Origin: Pempheris klunzingeri
Taxonomy: Eukaryota; Chordata; Actinopteri; Acropomatiformes; Pempheridae
Direction: 5' to 3'
NCBI RefSeq assembly: GCF_042242105.1
Contig: NC_092029.1
Location: 4,447,885 to 4,511,884 of the forward strand
DNA: 64,000 bases
Part shown: piece after piece, positions 1-11,487 of the stretch
Layout: each line of letters opens with the position of its first letter
How positions within the stretch are numbered: position 1 is the stretch's first letter
Translations under genes and position numbers: made by a program
Notes under the pieces: generated by a model
What the model was told of the DNA's origin: nothing
What the model saw: the letters and a program-made list of their open reading frames with translations, nothing else
Databases searched by the model: none

Positions 1-2892
1 TCAGTCACCTCACCAGATGAGCAGTCCATCATCACCTATGTGTCTATGTTCCTGGGGCATTGTTCAGGCACAGCGGAGGTCAGTGTGGCTTGAATAGTTT
101 GATATTGTTGCTTTTTTGAGTTAGACTGGAAAAGTGATGCCACTTTCATACCTTTGGACAGAGCCAGGTGGGCTGTCTTCCCCATTTCCAGTCTTTCTTT
201 CGCTAAATTAAGCTAATTGGCTCCTGACTGTTACTCAACAATTAACCTACAGTAAGAGAGTGGTACTGATCTTCCCATCTAACTCGTGGGAGAAAAGGGA
301 ATAAACTTATTTCCTAAAATGAAAAACCTTCCCTTCAACACCAGAGGAAATGCATTCGTAAACACTGTAACCCAAAGATACTTCTATCATGTAACTACCG
401 CTCATAAAGCCTCTATTACAGGGTCATACAACAGATATTGACGTTCCCGAGATTCCAAATTTTGGATCACTCGAGTCAGTCAGCTTTGGAGAGACCCTTG
501 CAGAAGACCCAGAAGCCCAAGCTTTGCTGAAAGGCTTGGAGAAGAGCAGCGAGCAGCTACTATGGAGACGGTGGGCCAGAAAACCCTCAGGGTGCTCCGG
601 TGCCACTTTGCTTCACACGAGCGGAGCACTTTCTTCTGACCTCTCCTCCAGCAGCGGTGACATCTTTTCCTCCTGTCGCAGCCAAAGCATCAGTGAGCAA
701 CCGGCGGGCAGTGCTGCCACCTCACCATTCGGCAAAAAGAAAAGCAAGTGTCGAAGCGCCTTAAAGCCGCCCAGTCCAATGGACGCAGGCGTAGTCAGCC
801 AGGAGATAAGATCATGGATGGAGAAAGCATCTGCGGCTCAGGGCTACGGCATGCCAAGAGTAGATGAGAGCCACTTTTCTTTGAGCTCAGAGGAAGGAAT
901 CTACAGCTTGTCAGCGCTGGACTCAGATGAGGAAGAGGCCTACAGCTACATCCTGGATCTGAATAAAGAGGTTTTTCAACCGTATAATCAGCTGAAAAGA
1001 CAAGTGCCAAAGGTTGAAGAGGAAACAGCGGAAGAAGTGATTCCGATCAGACAGCAGACTACTGAGTCGAAACATCTGGAAGTGTGCGAGACGTTTTACA
1101 GGAGTGGATGTAAACATCAAGGAGGCCCACATGCACAAAACGTTGAATCGAAAGTCGGGATTCAGTCAGTGGTTCACAGCAAGTTTGATCGGGACAAAAA
1201 TGAAAGCAGTTGCAGAAAGATTTCAAAGAACGAGGATGTGTTTGACACGGAGCCAGAGGGTGAAAGCAGACACCGAGAGAAACGCGAAGAGAAGAGAACA
1301 GTTAGAGGACAGATAGACGATGATGGTGATTATTGTGAGGACGAAAGGAGGAAGGAGAAGACAGAAAATGCTAAATTGGTGACGCATGGATGCGACAGAA
1401 CAGAGCCTCTGAGAGATGAAACGAAGAAAACAAAGCTTTTTGAAGTGGCTAGTTGGAAGACAGGGAAAGAGACTGACAGAGGGGGGTTTGAAAGAGAGGG
1501 GAGAGTGGTAGACAAAGAAAGAGAGGAAGAACATCAGACAACATCTGAGGAAAGGCAGGAAAGAAAGCTAGAGAGGATTAAACAGGAAGAGGATGTGAAG
1601 GAGGAAGAGAGGGAAAGTCCAAACGCTGTTATGAATTTAGAAAGTGTCAAGGTAGGAGTAAATGAAGAAGTATTCATTGATGAGGCTCTTCCCCTTGTAG
1701 AGAACAAAATGGAAGACAATGCCCTCAAAATGGAGGATTTAACTTGCAAAGATGACGCCAAGGAAGAATACAGAGAGGAAGTCATGAATCCAGTAGATTT
1801 GAAGGTAGTTTTAAGAGAAAAAGATGAAGACAGGGAGCTCAAGATTAAGGGATGTAAGCTGACTGACAGGATGGCAACAACAGCAGACCATCCAGGTCCA
1901 ACCAGCCCAGAAAATGACACTGACAGAGGTGTTAACGTCCATCCTCCTGCCTGCTGTGCTGCCTCTCAGCCCTTCAGGTAAGTCACCAGCCTACTTACGT
2001 GACCTTTAATCACGGCGCAGTCCAGCTTTCCAGCTTCGCTCTGTAAATGTAGTTCACAATAACACAAAACGAGCCTTCAATTTAACTCGCAAGTAAACAG
2101 AAGCAGCCGCTCATTTCTAACTGGCTGCCACCTGAAATGATGACAGATGCTGCTAACTAACGTGAACTCTTGCTTAAATTAAACCTCCATCCCAAGCTGG
2201 GTTTTGAATAATTTCTGATTTATTTTAAAACAACGACCATGTAAAAGGGTCTTAAATATGCACAGGCTGGCTACATATATGATATAATGCTAAAAGACTG
2301 AGGATTATGACTAGAAATGTAATTAAACATACACAGAGGTCGGCCTTAAGCTTTAATGCTCATACTGTCAAACAAGAGGCTTCGCTTTCACAAGAGAAAA
2401 GCAACGTTCGGTATCTAATTGTGGAGTTACTGGAGTTAGCTGAAGCTCCGATAAACCAGCACCTTGGATCACGCAGAGAGAATGTTAACAGCTAGTTCAT
2501 AATGTGATCGAAATAATGTCGATAACTAATAAAACATTTGAATGACACCAGGTTCCTACTGTAGAGGGTATGTTAGTTAGTGGGTACAGTTTGTATATAA
2601 ACACTGAACATCCCTGATTAGACAGGTGCTGGACCGTACAGATAATTACATTTTTATCTGCATTTGGTTTAACTGCTTTAATTCTAAGTCTGTGTCTTCA
2701 TAATAAATTGTAAATAGCTTCATTTCAGTCTGGCTCACTTGTGTGTTTTATCTGCTTTCCAACAGAGACGGAGGATTCAGTCTTCAATCTTCTGCAGCCT
2801 CTTGTGACATAACCCCATTAGAGCTGGAAATGCTCTTGGCCCTGTGGATTCTGCTCTACTGCTACTTCATTCTACCTCAAATGAACCTCTGA
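1..2892 (+). CDS. clmn: Calmin (calponin-like transmembrane protein), 3' part of gene
   Basis: Three exons of a gene that enters from the left edge: 1-78, 422-1977 and 2766-2892, stop TGA at 2890-2892. Reading phases agree across both introns (GAG|GTCAGT donor at 79, CAG acceptor before 422; CAG|GTAAGT donor at 1978, CAG acceptor before 2766). Exon 1 encodes SPDEQSIITYVSMFLGHC, the typical end of a second calponin-homology domain in actin-binding tandem-CH proteins. The large exon encodes an acidic, Lys/Glu-rich, low-complexity linker of about 519 residues. The last exon ends in a hydrophobic anchor (LLALWILLYCYFIL) followed by only six residues. Tandem CH domains plus a C-terminal anchor is the calmin architecture, and CLMN lies near the SERPINA cluster in mammals. 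Expected role: a membrane-anchored actin-binding protein. Upstream exons with the first CH domain are outside the window. Small nesprins are the main alternative, but no spectrin repeats are seen. Confidence 0.85.
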
Positions 2893-4050
2893 GTACCCCC
2901 GCAGTACACCCTTCTGATTAAGATACGCTTATTAGCCCACTTTCCACTAATGAGCCAAACAGGGACACTTAGGTCTGGGCTGAATCTCTATCTGTGTCAC
3001 TAAATTTCCCTCAAGGCAAAATTTAATGATTATGTTTACTTCTTGCCGCCAGCAGAAATAATTTGTCATTTGGGCTATAGTGTCAGATAAACACATAATT
3101 CTGTTATCCCTGTTATTACTGATATCTTAAGCTACTTGGCCCTACAGTACACAATTTATTACACATGGTCTGTGGGGTGTTTTCACTGCATGCGTGTCCA
3201 AAATGTTTCGTTTATTTGATTTATTCTCCTGGCAGAAATACTTCACTTCCTTCAGTTGACCTCATCAGCCACATGGTGGCATTGCAGCGTCGCTGTTCCC
3301 CACATGACAGACTGTCTTCACTGCACTCTGTTGACTGCTGAGAATCCCACATGGCCTGCTGTTTAATTAGAAACTGTATCGACGTGGTGAGATTAAGATG
3401 ATAATATTTAATGAGCACTTTGACATTTCACAGACTCTCACTTTCTCACTTGTGCCTCTGAATGTCTACTGTTTCATTGTTTTCATCCCAGATATGGTGT
3501 GATACTGAAATCTTATCAACAATGCCGGCTTTATCGTGACATTTTTCTGCCTATGAAATATAAATAATAGACCAGATACTTGTCATATATCCTCTGGTCC
3601 TTTCTCTGAGATAGAACCAGCCATGTAAATACTGTATTTCTAGGCACTGTTGATGTATTGGGCACATGCATAATGTGTGCACAGTGAAATTAGAGCAAAA
3701 TTTAAGTATGGACCAGTTGCATAAGTGTTCAAAATCCATGTTGACTGGGGAATGTGTATTAAAGGGGGTTATGAGTGTACCGTGTCCTCACTGTCCACCA
3801 AATACACACCCTCACACACAACCACTCATTGCTCCTGAAATTCTATGAAACTAAACATTGTTTGCTTGGAGCTCAACCCGTGGGTCAAAAGCTCAGCCCC
3901 GGAGATCGATATATTTTCAAACCCTCCGCCGCCCCCGCATCAAGCCACAAGAACAACACTTCCCCAAAGCTGGATTTTGGCCGGTCCAATGTGAGATCAA
4001 CCTGCGGCATCTCTAAATCAGGCCGAGCCAGGACGGCGAGACAAGAAGCG
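2893..4050. other. clmn 3' UTR and intergenic spacer
   Basis: No coding exon is supported here. The first part is presumably clmn 3' UTR, but I could not fix a polyadenylation site. The sequence just before 4051 stays open in the frame of the next gene, from about 3775, but lacks a convincing upstream start. It probably contains that gene's 5' UTR or promoter. Confidence 0.4.
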
Positions 4051-7019
4051 ATGACGTCTGTTATGTATAGTTTTACAACAGTGTTGGCATTGCTGATGGT
4101 TTGTGCAGCAGATGGGTCGGTTCCACCAAAACCTGAGAAAGTCTTCAGCGGGCCTCAGCAAAGGGAACAAGAGGTCAATCAGCAGCAGCAGCTCAACACA
4201 TCAGCCCTAAACACAGCCTTAGCATTTGAACCTTACCACGACCTGACCACCAGAACCGCTGCTGAGCCGGGGGTCCGGCAGGAGCGACAGCACAACATCT
4301 TGTTCTCGCCTTTGGGCCTGGCATCAGCACTGGTCCTGCTGTCCCGCGTGTCTGGATCTGAGAGTCGGAGCCAGGCCCTGGAGGCTCTGGGGCTGGCAGC
4401 CAATTCTACAGAGCAGAGCGTGGGGGCCACCATATCTGCTCTTACTGATCTGCAACACAGCCTCACTCTCCAGGAGGGAGGGGGTAGAAGTGGGGTTCAA
4501 AGGGCAGAGTCTGAGGCCGGAGCTGGAGCAGAAGCGGGGATTGGGGCCACTGCAGGGATGAAAATTGGAGGGGCAGATGCTGGGAACAGAGATGATGCAG
4601 AGGATGGGGCAGAGGGCAGGACTGGAACTGAGGATGGGGTTCATGATGGGGGTCAGTTTAGAGTGTGGAGCAGCCTACATATCGATGGAAAACCCTCACC
4701 AGACTATGATAGTTTTTTGTCCAGGCCTCAGCACACTGGACCCTCCGCCTTCAGCTTGGAAACACTAACGAAAGACTTGCAAGCGTCTGACAAACTTGAA
4801 CTTCACAATTATGTGTATTTCAAAGGTAGCTTCTTGATGCGGCTGATAAAAACTGCAGCTTTTGAACATGAATATTCATATTCTAAACATATAAACAATC
4901 AGAGCACTTCATTGCTTTGCAAAAGAGAAATATCAACTTTAAAACACGTTCACGTGAAAGCTTAAATGGAAATAATTGCAGCTAAATTAGAACAATTTAA
5001 GTCAGTACACTTCCAGTATGTGCTCAATGTGCAATACCTCCCACTATGTTGAGCAGCTGCTTTTTCATCAGTTATTGTTTTTTATGAAGAGCAGATGCTC
5101 ACTTGTGACAACTGGTGACAACTCTGTCTTTGCCTGTTTATTTTCACATTTCATCTGTAACCTGTTCCCTTTATTAATAACACATGAATCAGGTCGTCAG
5201 CCGTTTGAGCGGAGCCACACCGTGCCACGGAGCTTCCGGCTGAATGCCACGACCAGCGTGGACGTTGCCATGATGTTCAGGGACGACTCCTCGGAGGTGA
5301 TGATGCTATATGACACCAATTGCTCGGCCACAGTGGTGCGTCTGGCCCATTCTGAACGTCTGGCCTCGCTGCTCCTGCTTCCCAAAGCCGAGCTGCAGCC
5401 CCTGGAGGACTGCCTCTCTGACAGCCGCATGAGGTTTTGGCTCAGCAACCTGAAGCCAGGGTAGGTAGGTAGGTAGGTGGGTGGGTGGGTGGGCAGTCCA
5501 AATGATTGAACAGGAATCAGGTGCCTATTTGAAATACATTAAGCTCCCACTGAAGTGAATTCAAAGAAAAGGCCAGTGACTGTGAAGATAGAAAGGCAAA
5601 CATTTCAGGGATATTCACCCAAAATGAAATTATGTGTCTACATTTCAAGATTTCTGTATTTGAGGTTTCTGTTCCCAGTACAATTTAAAGGAAGTGAATG
5701 ATATTTCATTTTTAAAAGTTCTACAACATCACATCTTTCTAGGGACTTAAAGTGTGTTTCCATCCACTGGGGTCTAAAAAACTTCCTCAAAACATTACAT
5801 GAAACAAACATAGATGGAATATTTCCTCATGTTGCTCACGCTGCTTTTATTCATTCAAGGTTTGACAGCACGTCATCTTATTGCACCGTCTTCTTCTGTA
5901 GTGGTTTAATGTTTTTCCTTTGCTGTGTTCTGGGTAAATTTGCCCTAAATTTGGATGGAAAGTTGACTAGTGTCCCTGTTGCTCTGAATAATCCTCAGAA
6001 CATTTTCTTTTTGATCTACTTTGTGCAAATTGTTTTCATGTGTGATTTTTAAATGCTGTAACTCCCCTCACCTCCATTGCATTGGTTGGAGGCATAAATG
6101 TCGAGGTTTTAGTGGTGATGCATGTGTAAATCTCCACGTACCATGGGTTTGAGTGTGTCCATGAACGTTATATGCCTTCTATAACGTGTGTTTGCATATC
6201 CCTCAGCCTACAGAATATTGATCCATGTCATGGCACAAAGCAACAACCTCTCACTGGTCCCCTGCAGTCACTTGCTTTCTGCTGTTCGGTAGCATGATGA
6301 ATGATGCTGAGTAGAGTCTCTGTCAGCAGTAATTACTGCTCTCTATACATCACTGAGCGAAAGCCTGCAGTAGGACTCACACAAGTTGTAACAAGACAAC
6401 TTAAAGCAAATCCATTCACACATTGATTGTTGTTTTCACAGGCGGGCAGAAATCAGTTTCCCTAAGTTCCAGCTGAGGAAATCCTACAGCTTGGAAAGCC
6501 TCCTGAGGAGCGCCGGGGTTTCATCCATATTCTCAGACTCGGCCGACTTCTCAAGAATGTCGCAGAGGAAGACGCTGAAACTCATTAAGGTTAAAAGAGA
6601 ACAAATATGTCCCATTTTTCACTGTCATAATGGAATACCATGAAACTACCAGGCGAAAGCACTTTGCAGAGACTTTGATGAGCATGTTACACATTAGAAA
6701 ATCACTTTCACAGACTACATGCGATGGACATGCTGAATATACGATTTCCTTGTCTTTCTCCCTTTAATTCACACATTCACTCTCTTCAGTCTTTTCATCT
6801 GTGCCCCTGTTTCTGTGTCGTTACACTCAGGCTCCTCATGAGGTTATGCTGGAAGTGGAAGAGACCAAGTCAGAAGATGGGGGGAGACCCGAGGTCACGC
6901 TGGACTTCTCTGTCCCCCCGAGAATCACCTTCAACAGACCATTCATGCTCATAATCTACGACCATCTCACGGGACTCATCCTGCTGATAGGGAGAGTTAT
7001 TGATCCTACAGCCGTCTAG
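4051..7019 (+). CDS. Divergent clade A-like serpin with degenerate hinge, probably non-inhibitory
   Basis: Four coding exons: 4051-4825, 5193-5460, 6442-6589 and 6831-7019, with phases 1, 2 and 0, giving 459 residues. The start at 4051 opens a signal peptide (MTSVMYSFTTVLALLMVCAA). Serpin landmarks are NILFSPLGLASAL, HNYVYFKG at the first intron, and FNRPFMLIIYD near the C-terminus. The last three exons (268, 148 and 189 nt) match the other serpins here (271, 148 and 192 nt). The reactive-loop hinge reads ETKSEDGGRPEVT where inhibitory serpins have GTEAAAAT. Charged residues and a proline at the hinge should block loop insertion, so protease inhibition is unlikely. Exon 1 carries a Gly/Ala/Asp/Glu-rich insert (about residues 145-198) that replaces part of the expected fold. 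It may be a carrier or hormone-precursor type serpin; no angiotensin-like peptide follows the signal peptide. Orthology is unresolved. Confidence 0.75.
5461..5493 (+). repeat. (GTAG)n/(GTGG)n microsatellite starting at a splice donor
   Basis: The intron after the second exon of the 4051-7019 serpin begins directly with GTAGGTAGGTAGG and then runs into GTGG repeats. The 5' splice site is therefore part of a tetranucleotide repeat that offers several consecutive GTAGGT-type donors four bases apart. Confidence 0.9.
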
Positions 7020-7555
7020 ACCTGAGTGAACATTACACTCTCCTTTTTTTCTTTTTGCTATTGATATAATGCTGCATTCGCTTACAGTGCGTACCAGCTT
7101 TGGTTTGTTTTATTCCCAATAGCATGGCATATCATTTTGGCAAAAAAAATGCATTTCCAGCTATTTCACAAGAGTTGCAGTGTTTTGTTTTACCTCCAAT
7201 TTTCTAAACATTACAGAATGTTTTATAGTTTTTTTTTTTCTTCTCCATTTTCACAAAATGATGAAAAGACATTTAAACGGCTGTAAATTAGCCCTGTGAC
7301 TGAATCTCTGCTATTCTGGCAAAAACATAAAACACTTCTCCTCCACTACAAAAGCAATTCCTCCTTTGTCATTTCTTCACTCCGTCACCCATTTCCTCCT
7401 GTAGCATCTCTTTATCGTCTTATGCAATTATCAGAAATGGCTTTGCAAGAACACCGAAGTTTATACGCCAACACAAAAAGAAGCCTCTCATAAAACAGTG
7501 TAACATTTTTACGCTGCACGAGAGTTCAGTAGCTCATTTTTACCCCAGCGGCTGA

Positions 7556-7675
7556 CAGCCTTGTGGAGATGTCCCGATGATATTTAGCTCATTGAGGAGA
7601 TGATGAATAGAGGACAGTTTGATGAATAGGACAACAGATCTATCACCAGTAACACAAATGTCAGCCTATTAATCA
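7556..7675 (+). repeat. Serpin-cluster 3'-flank module, copy 1
   Basis: This segment contains GATGATGAATAG, then TTTGATGAATAGGACAACAG, ATCTATCAC and GTCAGCCTATTAATC. The same ordered motifs recur downstream of the serpin at 8838-10726 (about 10790-10905) and of the serpin pseudogene (about 12705-12850). It looks like a conserved 3' UTR or flank inherited through tandem gene duplication. Confidence 0.6.
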
Positions 7676-7954
7676 AGAAGGCTCAGAGTGACTCCTTGCA
7701 AAACCCCAGGTTTATGAGCAAATAGGAAGAGTGCAGGGTCCCCAGAGGTGAGATGCCCTCTCCAAGAACTTGTAAAGCTGAAATCAGCAATCTGACCTGG
7801 GGCCAGATATATAAATGATGACAAAAAAACAGCCATAGGCCAGTTTCTACTAATAAACTAGACATATAAAAGAAACCGAGTTCAGACCAGGTGTACACAC
7901 TCAGCGCCGCCTGCATTAAACCATGTTAGATTTTTTCTTTTTATCTTCTACCAT

Positions 7955-8105
7955 ATGTAGTAGCCATACCTGCTTATCCTTGAGGGCTTCATGGGGAAAG
8001 GAGCCAATCCCAGCTGGCATTGGGCAAGAGGCAGGGTACACCAGGGGCAGGTCACCAGTCAATCACAGGGCTGACACACAGAGACAGACAGCCAAGGCAA
8101 CATAG
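7955..8105 (+). repeat. Dispersed fish repeat fragment (SINE-like)
   Basis: The sequence around GGAGCCAATCCCAGCTGGCA, followed by GGGCAAGAGGCAGGGTACAC and CACCAGTCAATCACAGGGC, matches from memory a very common teleost interspersed repeat. The family name is not certain. Confidence 0.5.
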
Positions 8106-8499
8106 ATTTGACAGCTAACCTTGATGACTGTATGAGTGAGAACATCAGTTCATGCTATTTTATGAAGAAGAAAAAAAAATCATACAAGTGTTTTTAATTT
8201 CAGAAGAGATTTCAAGCGGAAATCAGAGTGACTTTGCAGTCTGAATGGATTTCTTTTTCCCTGCCTACTGACAGGCCAGAGAAGTGTGTGATCATGAATG
8301 AAAGCATGAAGGTATGTGATGCAATACACATAGAAATAAAGCACATACATTTATAACTCACATTTTGAGAACAGCCCATTATCTCACCAGTGGGTTTTTT
8401 TTTTTTTACCTTGCTGCTGAATGCAAAGTGAGTTGTGTTGCATCAGTAAATATAGACTCGTCAGATATCTCAGGACAGAGAACAGGAACAGGGGCTGGT

Positions 8500-8599
8500 C
8501 TTAGTTAATTTTTGACTGAACTGTCAGCTGACTCTCAGAGCTCCTGTATATAATGGGGAAGTTTCTGGCAAACTGTCTGCAGCAAAGAGGACATTAAAG
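8500..8599 (+). promoter_or_regulatory. Liver-type serpin promoter and 5' noncoding exon
   Basis: A TATA-like TGTATATAAT lies at about 8546-8554. An HNF1-like half site, AGTTAATTTTTGAC, lies at about 8503-8516. A noncoding first exon ends at 8599 with donor AAAG|GTAAGC and would join the coding exon at 8829. Mammalian SERPINA1 is HNF1-driven, so the half site fits that regulation by inference. Similar sequence occurs before the pseudogene (about 11490) and before both signal-less serpins (about 16268 and 21421). Confidence 0.6.
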
Positions 8600-8837
8600 G
8601 TAAGCATGGCACTTTGAAGATATATTAAAATATTTGACATTCATTGCTTAAAATAAGATTTGAAAGTGAAGCTTTGAAGATATGGTGACATAATATAAAG
8701 TAATTTTAAAAAGTGTAGAGCCATCAGCAACTGTCCACTTGTCTTTCCATTGAAAATCACTTCAAGAAAGGGTCTTTACAATCAAAAACTACTGTGTGCC
8801 CTACTAACCTCTGCTTCCCTCTGGACAGGCTGTAAAG

Positions 8838-10726
8838 ATGCGTGGGATATTTGCAGGTTGTGCACTCGCAGCAGTGCTCCTGGCTGCAGCCTGGGCAGAC
8901 CACCACCACCACCACCACCACCACCAACACCACGGGGGAGAAATGAGTTGCCACAAGCTGTCCCCTCCCAATGCTGACTTTGCCTTTGCCCTCTACAAAA
9001 GTCTGAAAGCCAAGACTGATGCCGGAAAGAATATCTTCTACTCACCTCTGGGCATCTCCTCCGCCCTGTCCATGCTGTCTACAGGGGCCAGCGGTGAAAC
9101 CCTCAGCCAGATGTACTCCAGCTTGGGCTACAGCGCATACAGCCAGGCACAGGTCAACGAAGCGTATGAGCATCTTTTCCACATGCTTGGCCACAGCCAG
9201 GAGGCTCAGCAGTTGGATGTTGGAAATGGAGTTGCGCTGCGCTCTGGCTTCGACCCTCTGGAGAAGTTTGTGAAGGATGTCAAGCACGACTACTCTGGTG
9301 AAATCTTCAGTGTTGACTTTACCAAACCTGCTGAGGCTGCTGCTGAGATCAACAGCTTCATTGCTAATAAAACCCATGACCAGATAAAAGATATGGTGAA
9401 GGACCTGGACTCTGACATGGCCATGGTGCTGATCAACTATGTCTACTTCAAAGGTAGGACTCGCATGCAGATAGCCAGCAGCTTTGAGTAACGCACAGAC
9501 ACACAGCATCTATAGAGGCTCAGTTACGGACAGAGCATGTCATGAATATGTAAAATAGACCAATATGAACGATATTAAAAGGATGCAAGACAATCGTAGT
9601 GCGTAATCCAACACTAAAGTGACCACAATCACTTGAGGTGAGAAACAGTAATTACATTGCAATGATCTTCTCCCCTCCACGGCCTCATACAGGACAGTGG
9701 GAGAAACCCTTCGATGGCAACCACACACACAAGGCTTTCTTCACTGTGGATGAAACTACCAAGGTTCAGGTGGACATGATGAAGAGGACAGGTCGCTACG
9801 AATTGTACCATGACATGGACAACCACACCACCGTCATCATGCTGCCCTACAAGGGCAACACCTCCATGATGATCGTCCTGCCTGACGAAGGCAAGATGAG
9901 CGAGGTAGAGGGCTACATCAGCAAGGAGCACATCAAGCACTGGCATCAGTCACTCTTCAGGAGGTAAGAGAGGAATTTGATTTTCTTTTGATTTCTCCTC
10001 CTCGTGGTTTGTAAAGTGTGTCGTAGATACAGTAACATTGAAGTCGTTTATAGGAATGTCATGGCCTGTGTCGGGCTTAAATATCCATATTTAATACACC
10101 TCAAGTTAAGTAAACAAGCTGTAACTCAACTGTATATTCAAATGATTCTGACCTGTGTTTCTCAGTTCTGTGGATGTGTTCCTGCCCAAATTTTCCATCT
10201 CTGCTGGAGCCTCCCTGGACAGCACACTGACAGAAATGGGCATGGCCGACGCTTTTTCAGACAACGCCGATTTCTCTGGCATATCTGATAAGATAAAGCT
10301 CAAGGTCTCAAAGGTAGGATCAGAAAACACACCTTCACGTGTTTGTTTCAGAAATTGAAAGCTTTAAAAGAATATGTTAATTTCCTGACAATTCCTCATG
10401 AAGGAATACCAACATATATGCAAATACATATAATAGAGTAGATGCTGCAAAGACTAGCATGTAGCTTCTACTGTTTTCCAAGACCTTTGCTCCAATTTAA
10501 ACTTAATTCAAACCTTTTCCTGGTTCCTCCATAGGTTTCCCACCAGGCTGTGCTCAGCGTGGATGAAACAGGAACAGAGGCAGCAGCCGCCACCACCATC
10601 GAGGTTATGCCCATGAGTATGCCTGAAACCATGAGAATGGACAGACCCTTCTTGGTCTTCATCCTGGAGGACTCAACCAGGAGCATCCTCTTCATGGGCA
10701 AGATCAGCGACCCCACGGCCATGTAA
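8838..10726 (+). CDS. serpina1: Alpha-1-antitrypsin homologue, secreted, with poly-His N-terminus
   Basis: Coding exons are 8838-9453, 9693-9963, 10166-10313 and 10535-10726 (616, 271, 148 and 192 nt; phases 1, 2 and 0), giving 408 residues. Residues 1-20 form a signal peptide ending AAAWA. Next come Asp21, eight histidines (22-29) and QHH. The core shows the helix-A stretch FAFALYKSL, NYVYFKG, QWEKPF, TVIMLPYKGNTSMMIVLP and RPFLVFILE. The hinge GTEAAAAT is canonical for inhibitors. Aligned to human alpha-1-antitrypsin, P1-P1' is Met372-Ser373 (EVMPM|SMP), the same pair as in human, so inhibition of elastase-like serine proteases in plasma is expected. N-glycosylation sequons include NKT, NHT (twice) and NTS. 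The unusual feature is the His run directly after the predicted cleavage site. The symbol follows family resemblance; orthology among fish clade A paralogues is not proven. Confidence 0.85.
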
Positions 10727-10789
10727 AGATGCGAGGGCAATGAGGGTTACATTCTTTTTTTTTACCTCAGTATCCAAAAGCCTGTAGAC

Positions 10790-10905
10790 ATGTCATGGTG
10801 ATTTTAAGAGCATTGATGAGTTGGGGATAGTCTGATGAATAAGACCAACAGATCTGTCATGAAGGTCTATTAACCTGCTTTTAGTCTATCAGCATGACAC
10901 AGATA
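10790..10905 (+). repeat. Serpin-cluster 3'-flank module, copy 2
   Basis: The motifs GATGAGTTGGGGATAGTC, TGATGAATAAGACCAACAG, ATCTGTCA, GTCTATTAACCTGC and AGCATGACACAG appear in the same order as in the flank of the upstream serpin at 7556-7675. Confidence 0.55.
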
Positions 10906-11091
10906 TTACCATCTGTCATCTGAACCTAGATAGGTGTGTAAAGATCTAAATACATCATTATATATCGCATCCAGCTGACTGTTGTATATGATACAAACAT
11001 TAGTGGATATATCACTTGAAACATCTGCTAACACATCGAGCCAACGTGTTATTGTGCCACTGCTGTTTCAACTTCGTTCAATATGAAGCAA

Positions 11092-11097
11092 AATAAA
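11092..11097 (+). terminator. Polyadenylation signal of the alpha-1-antitrypsin homologue
   Basis: An AATAAA lies in a region of decreasing similarity to the other serpin flanks, about 370 nt after the stop codon. This is the best candidate 3' end but is not verified by a transcript. Confidence 0.5.
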
Positions 11098-11353
11098 GAC
11101 ATGAACAACTGGCATTTTCTGTAATTTTAATTTCAGTTCATGGATTCAATTATCTTGACTAGGAACTATATGATTCACAAAACCAATTAATACTAAATTA
11201 TTGAGAGGAGGGACAAGTTGTATATTGTGAGGTGGAAATGAGTCTCTTCATGTTGCCCCAAGGCCGTTGATTTCTGGTGTATCATTGTACGTCTGTAATT
11301 GTGTGATGATCGCTGTGAGCTCAAACACATTTAATGAAACTCATAAGAAAAAA

Positions 11354-11371
11354 CACACACACACACACACA
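11354..11371 (+). repeat. Short (CA)n tract
   Basis: About nine CA dinucleotides lie between the alpha-1-antitrypsin homologue and the serpin pseudogene. The surrounding 11.1-11.49 kb shows no coding exon. Confidence 0.8.
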
Positions 11372-11487
11372 TTTGTAGCACACACTTTTAGACCAAGAGT
11401 CCCCGTACTGCACCAGAGGTTTTTTACCCATGCTGTGTCAAATGAGCTAAAGATAGATCTCTTGGCACAGGACAGACAGAGAATTTT

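Larger units (their letters stand above)
7020..8495. other. Intergenic spacer between the first two serpins
   Basis: There is no coding exon. It holds the 3' UTR of the preceding serpin, a segment shared with the 3' flanks of its paralogues (about 7556-7675) and a dispersed fish repeat (about 7955-8105), annotated separately. Confidence 0.5.

Noticed and set aside
4051..7019. Angiotensinogen as the identity of the divergent serpin
   Set aside because: It is non-inhibitory like angiotensinogen, but no angiotensin-type peptide follows the signal peptide; the mature N-terminus is Ser/Pro/Gln-rich.
8757..9045. Antisense open frames with poly-Val and poly-Gly
   Set aside because: They are the reverse complement of the (CAC)n His run and the serpin exon, with no independent support.
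9042..9509. Long antisense open frames over serpin exons (also 16627-16893, 21780-22046, 16935-17261, 22088-22414)
   Set aside because: They repeat over every paralogue because the sense exons are conserved. They are frame shadows, not genes.
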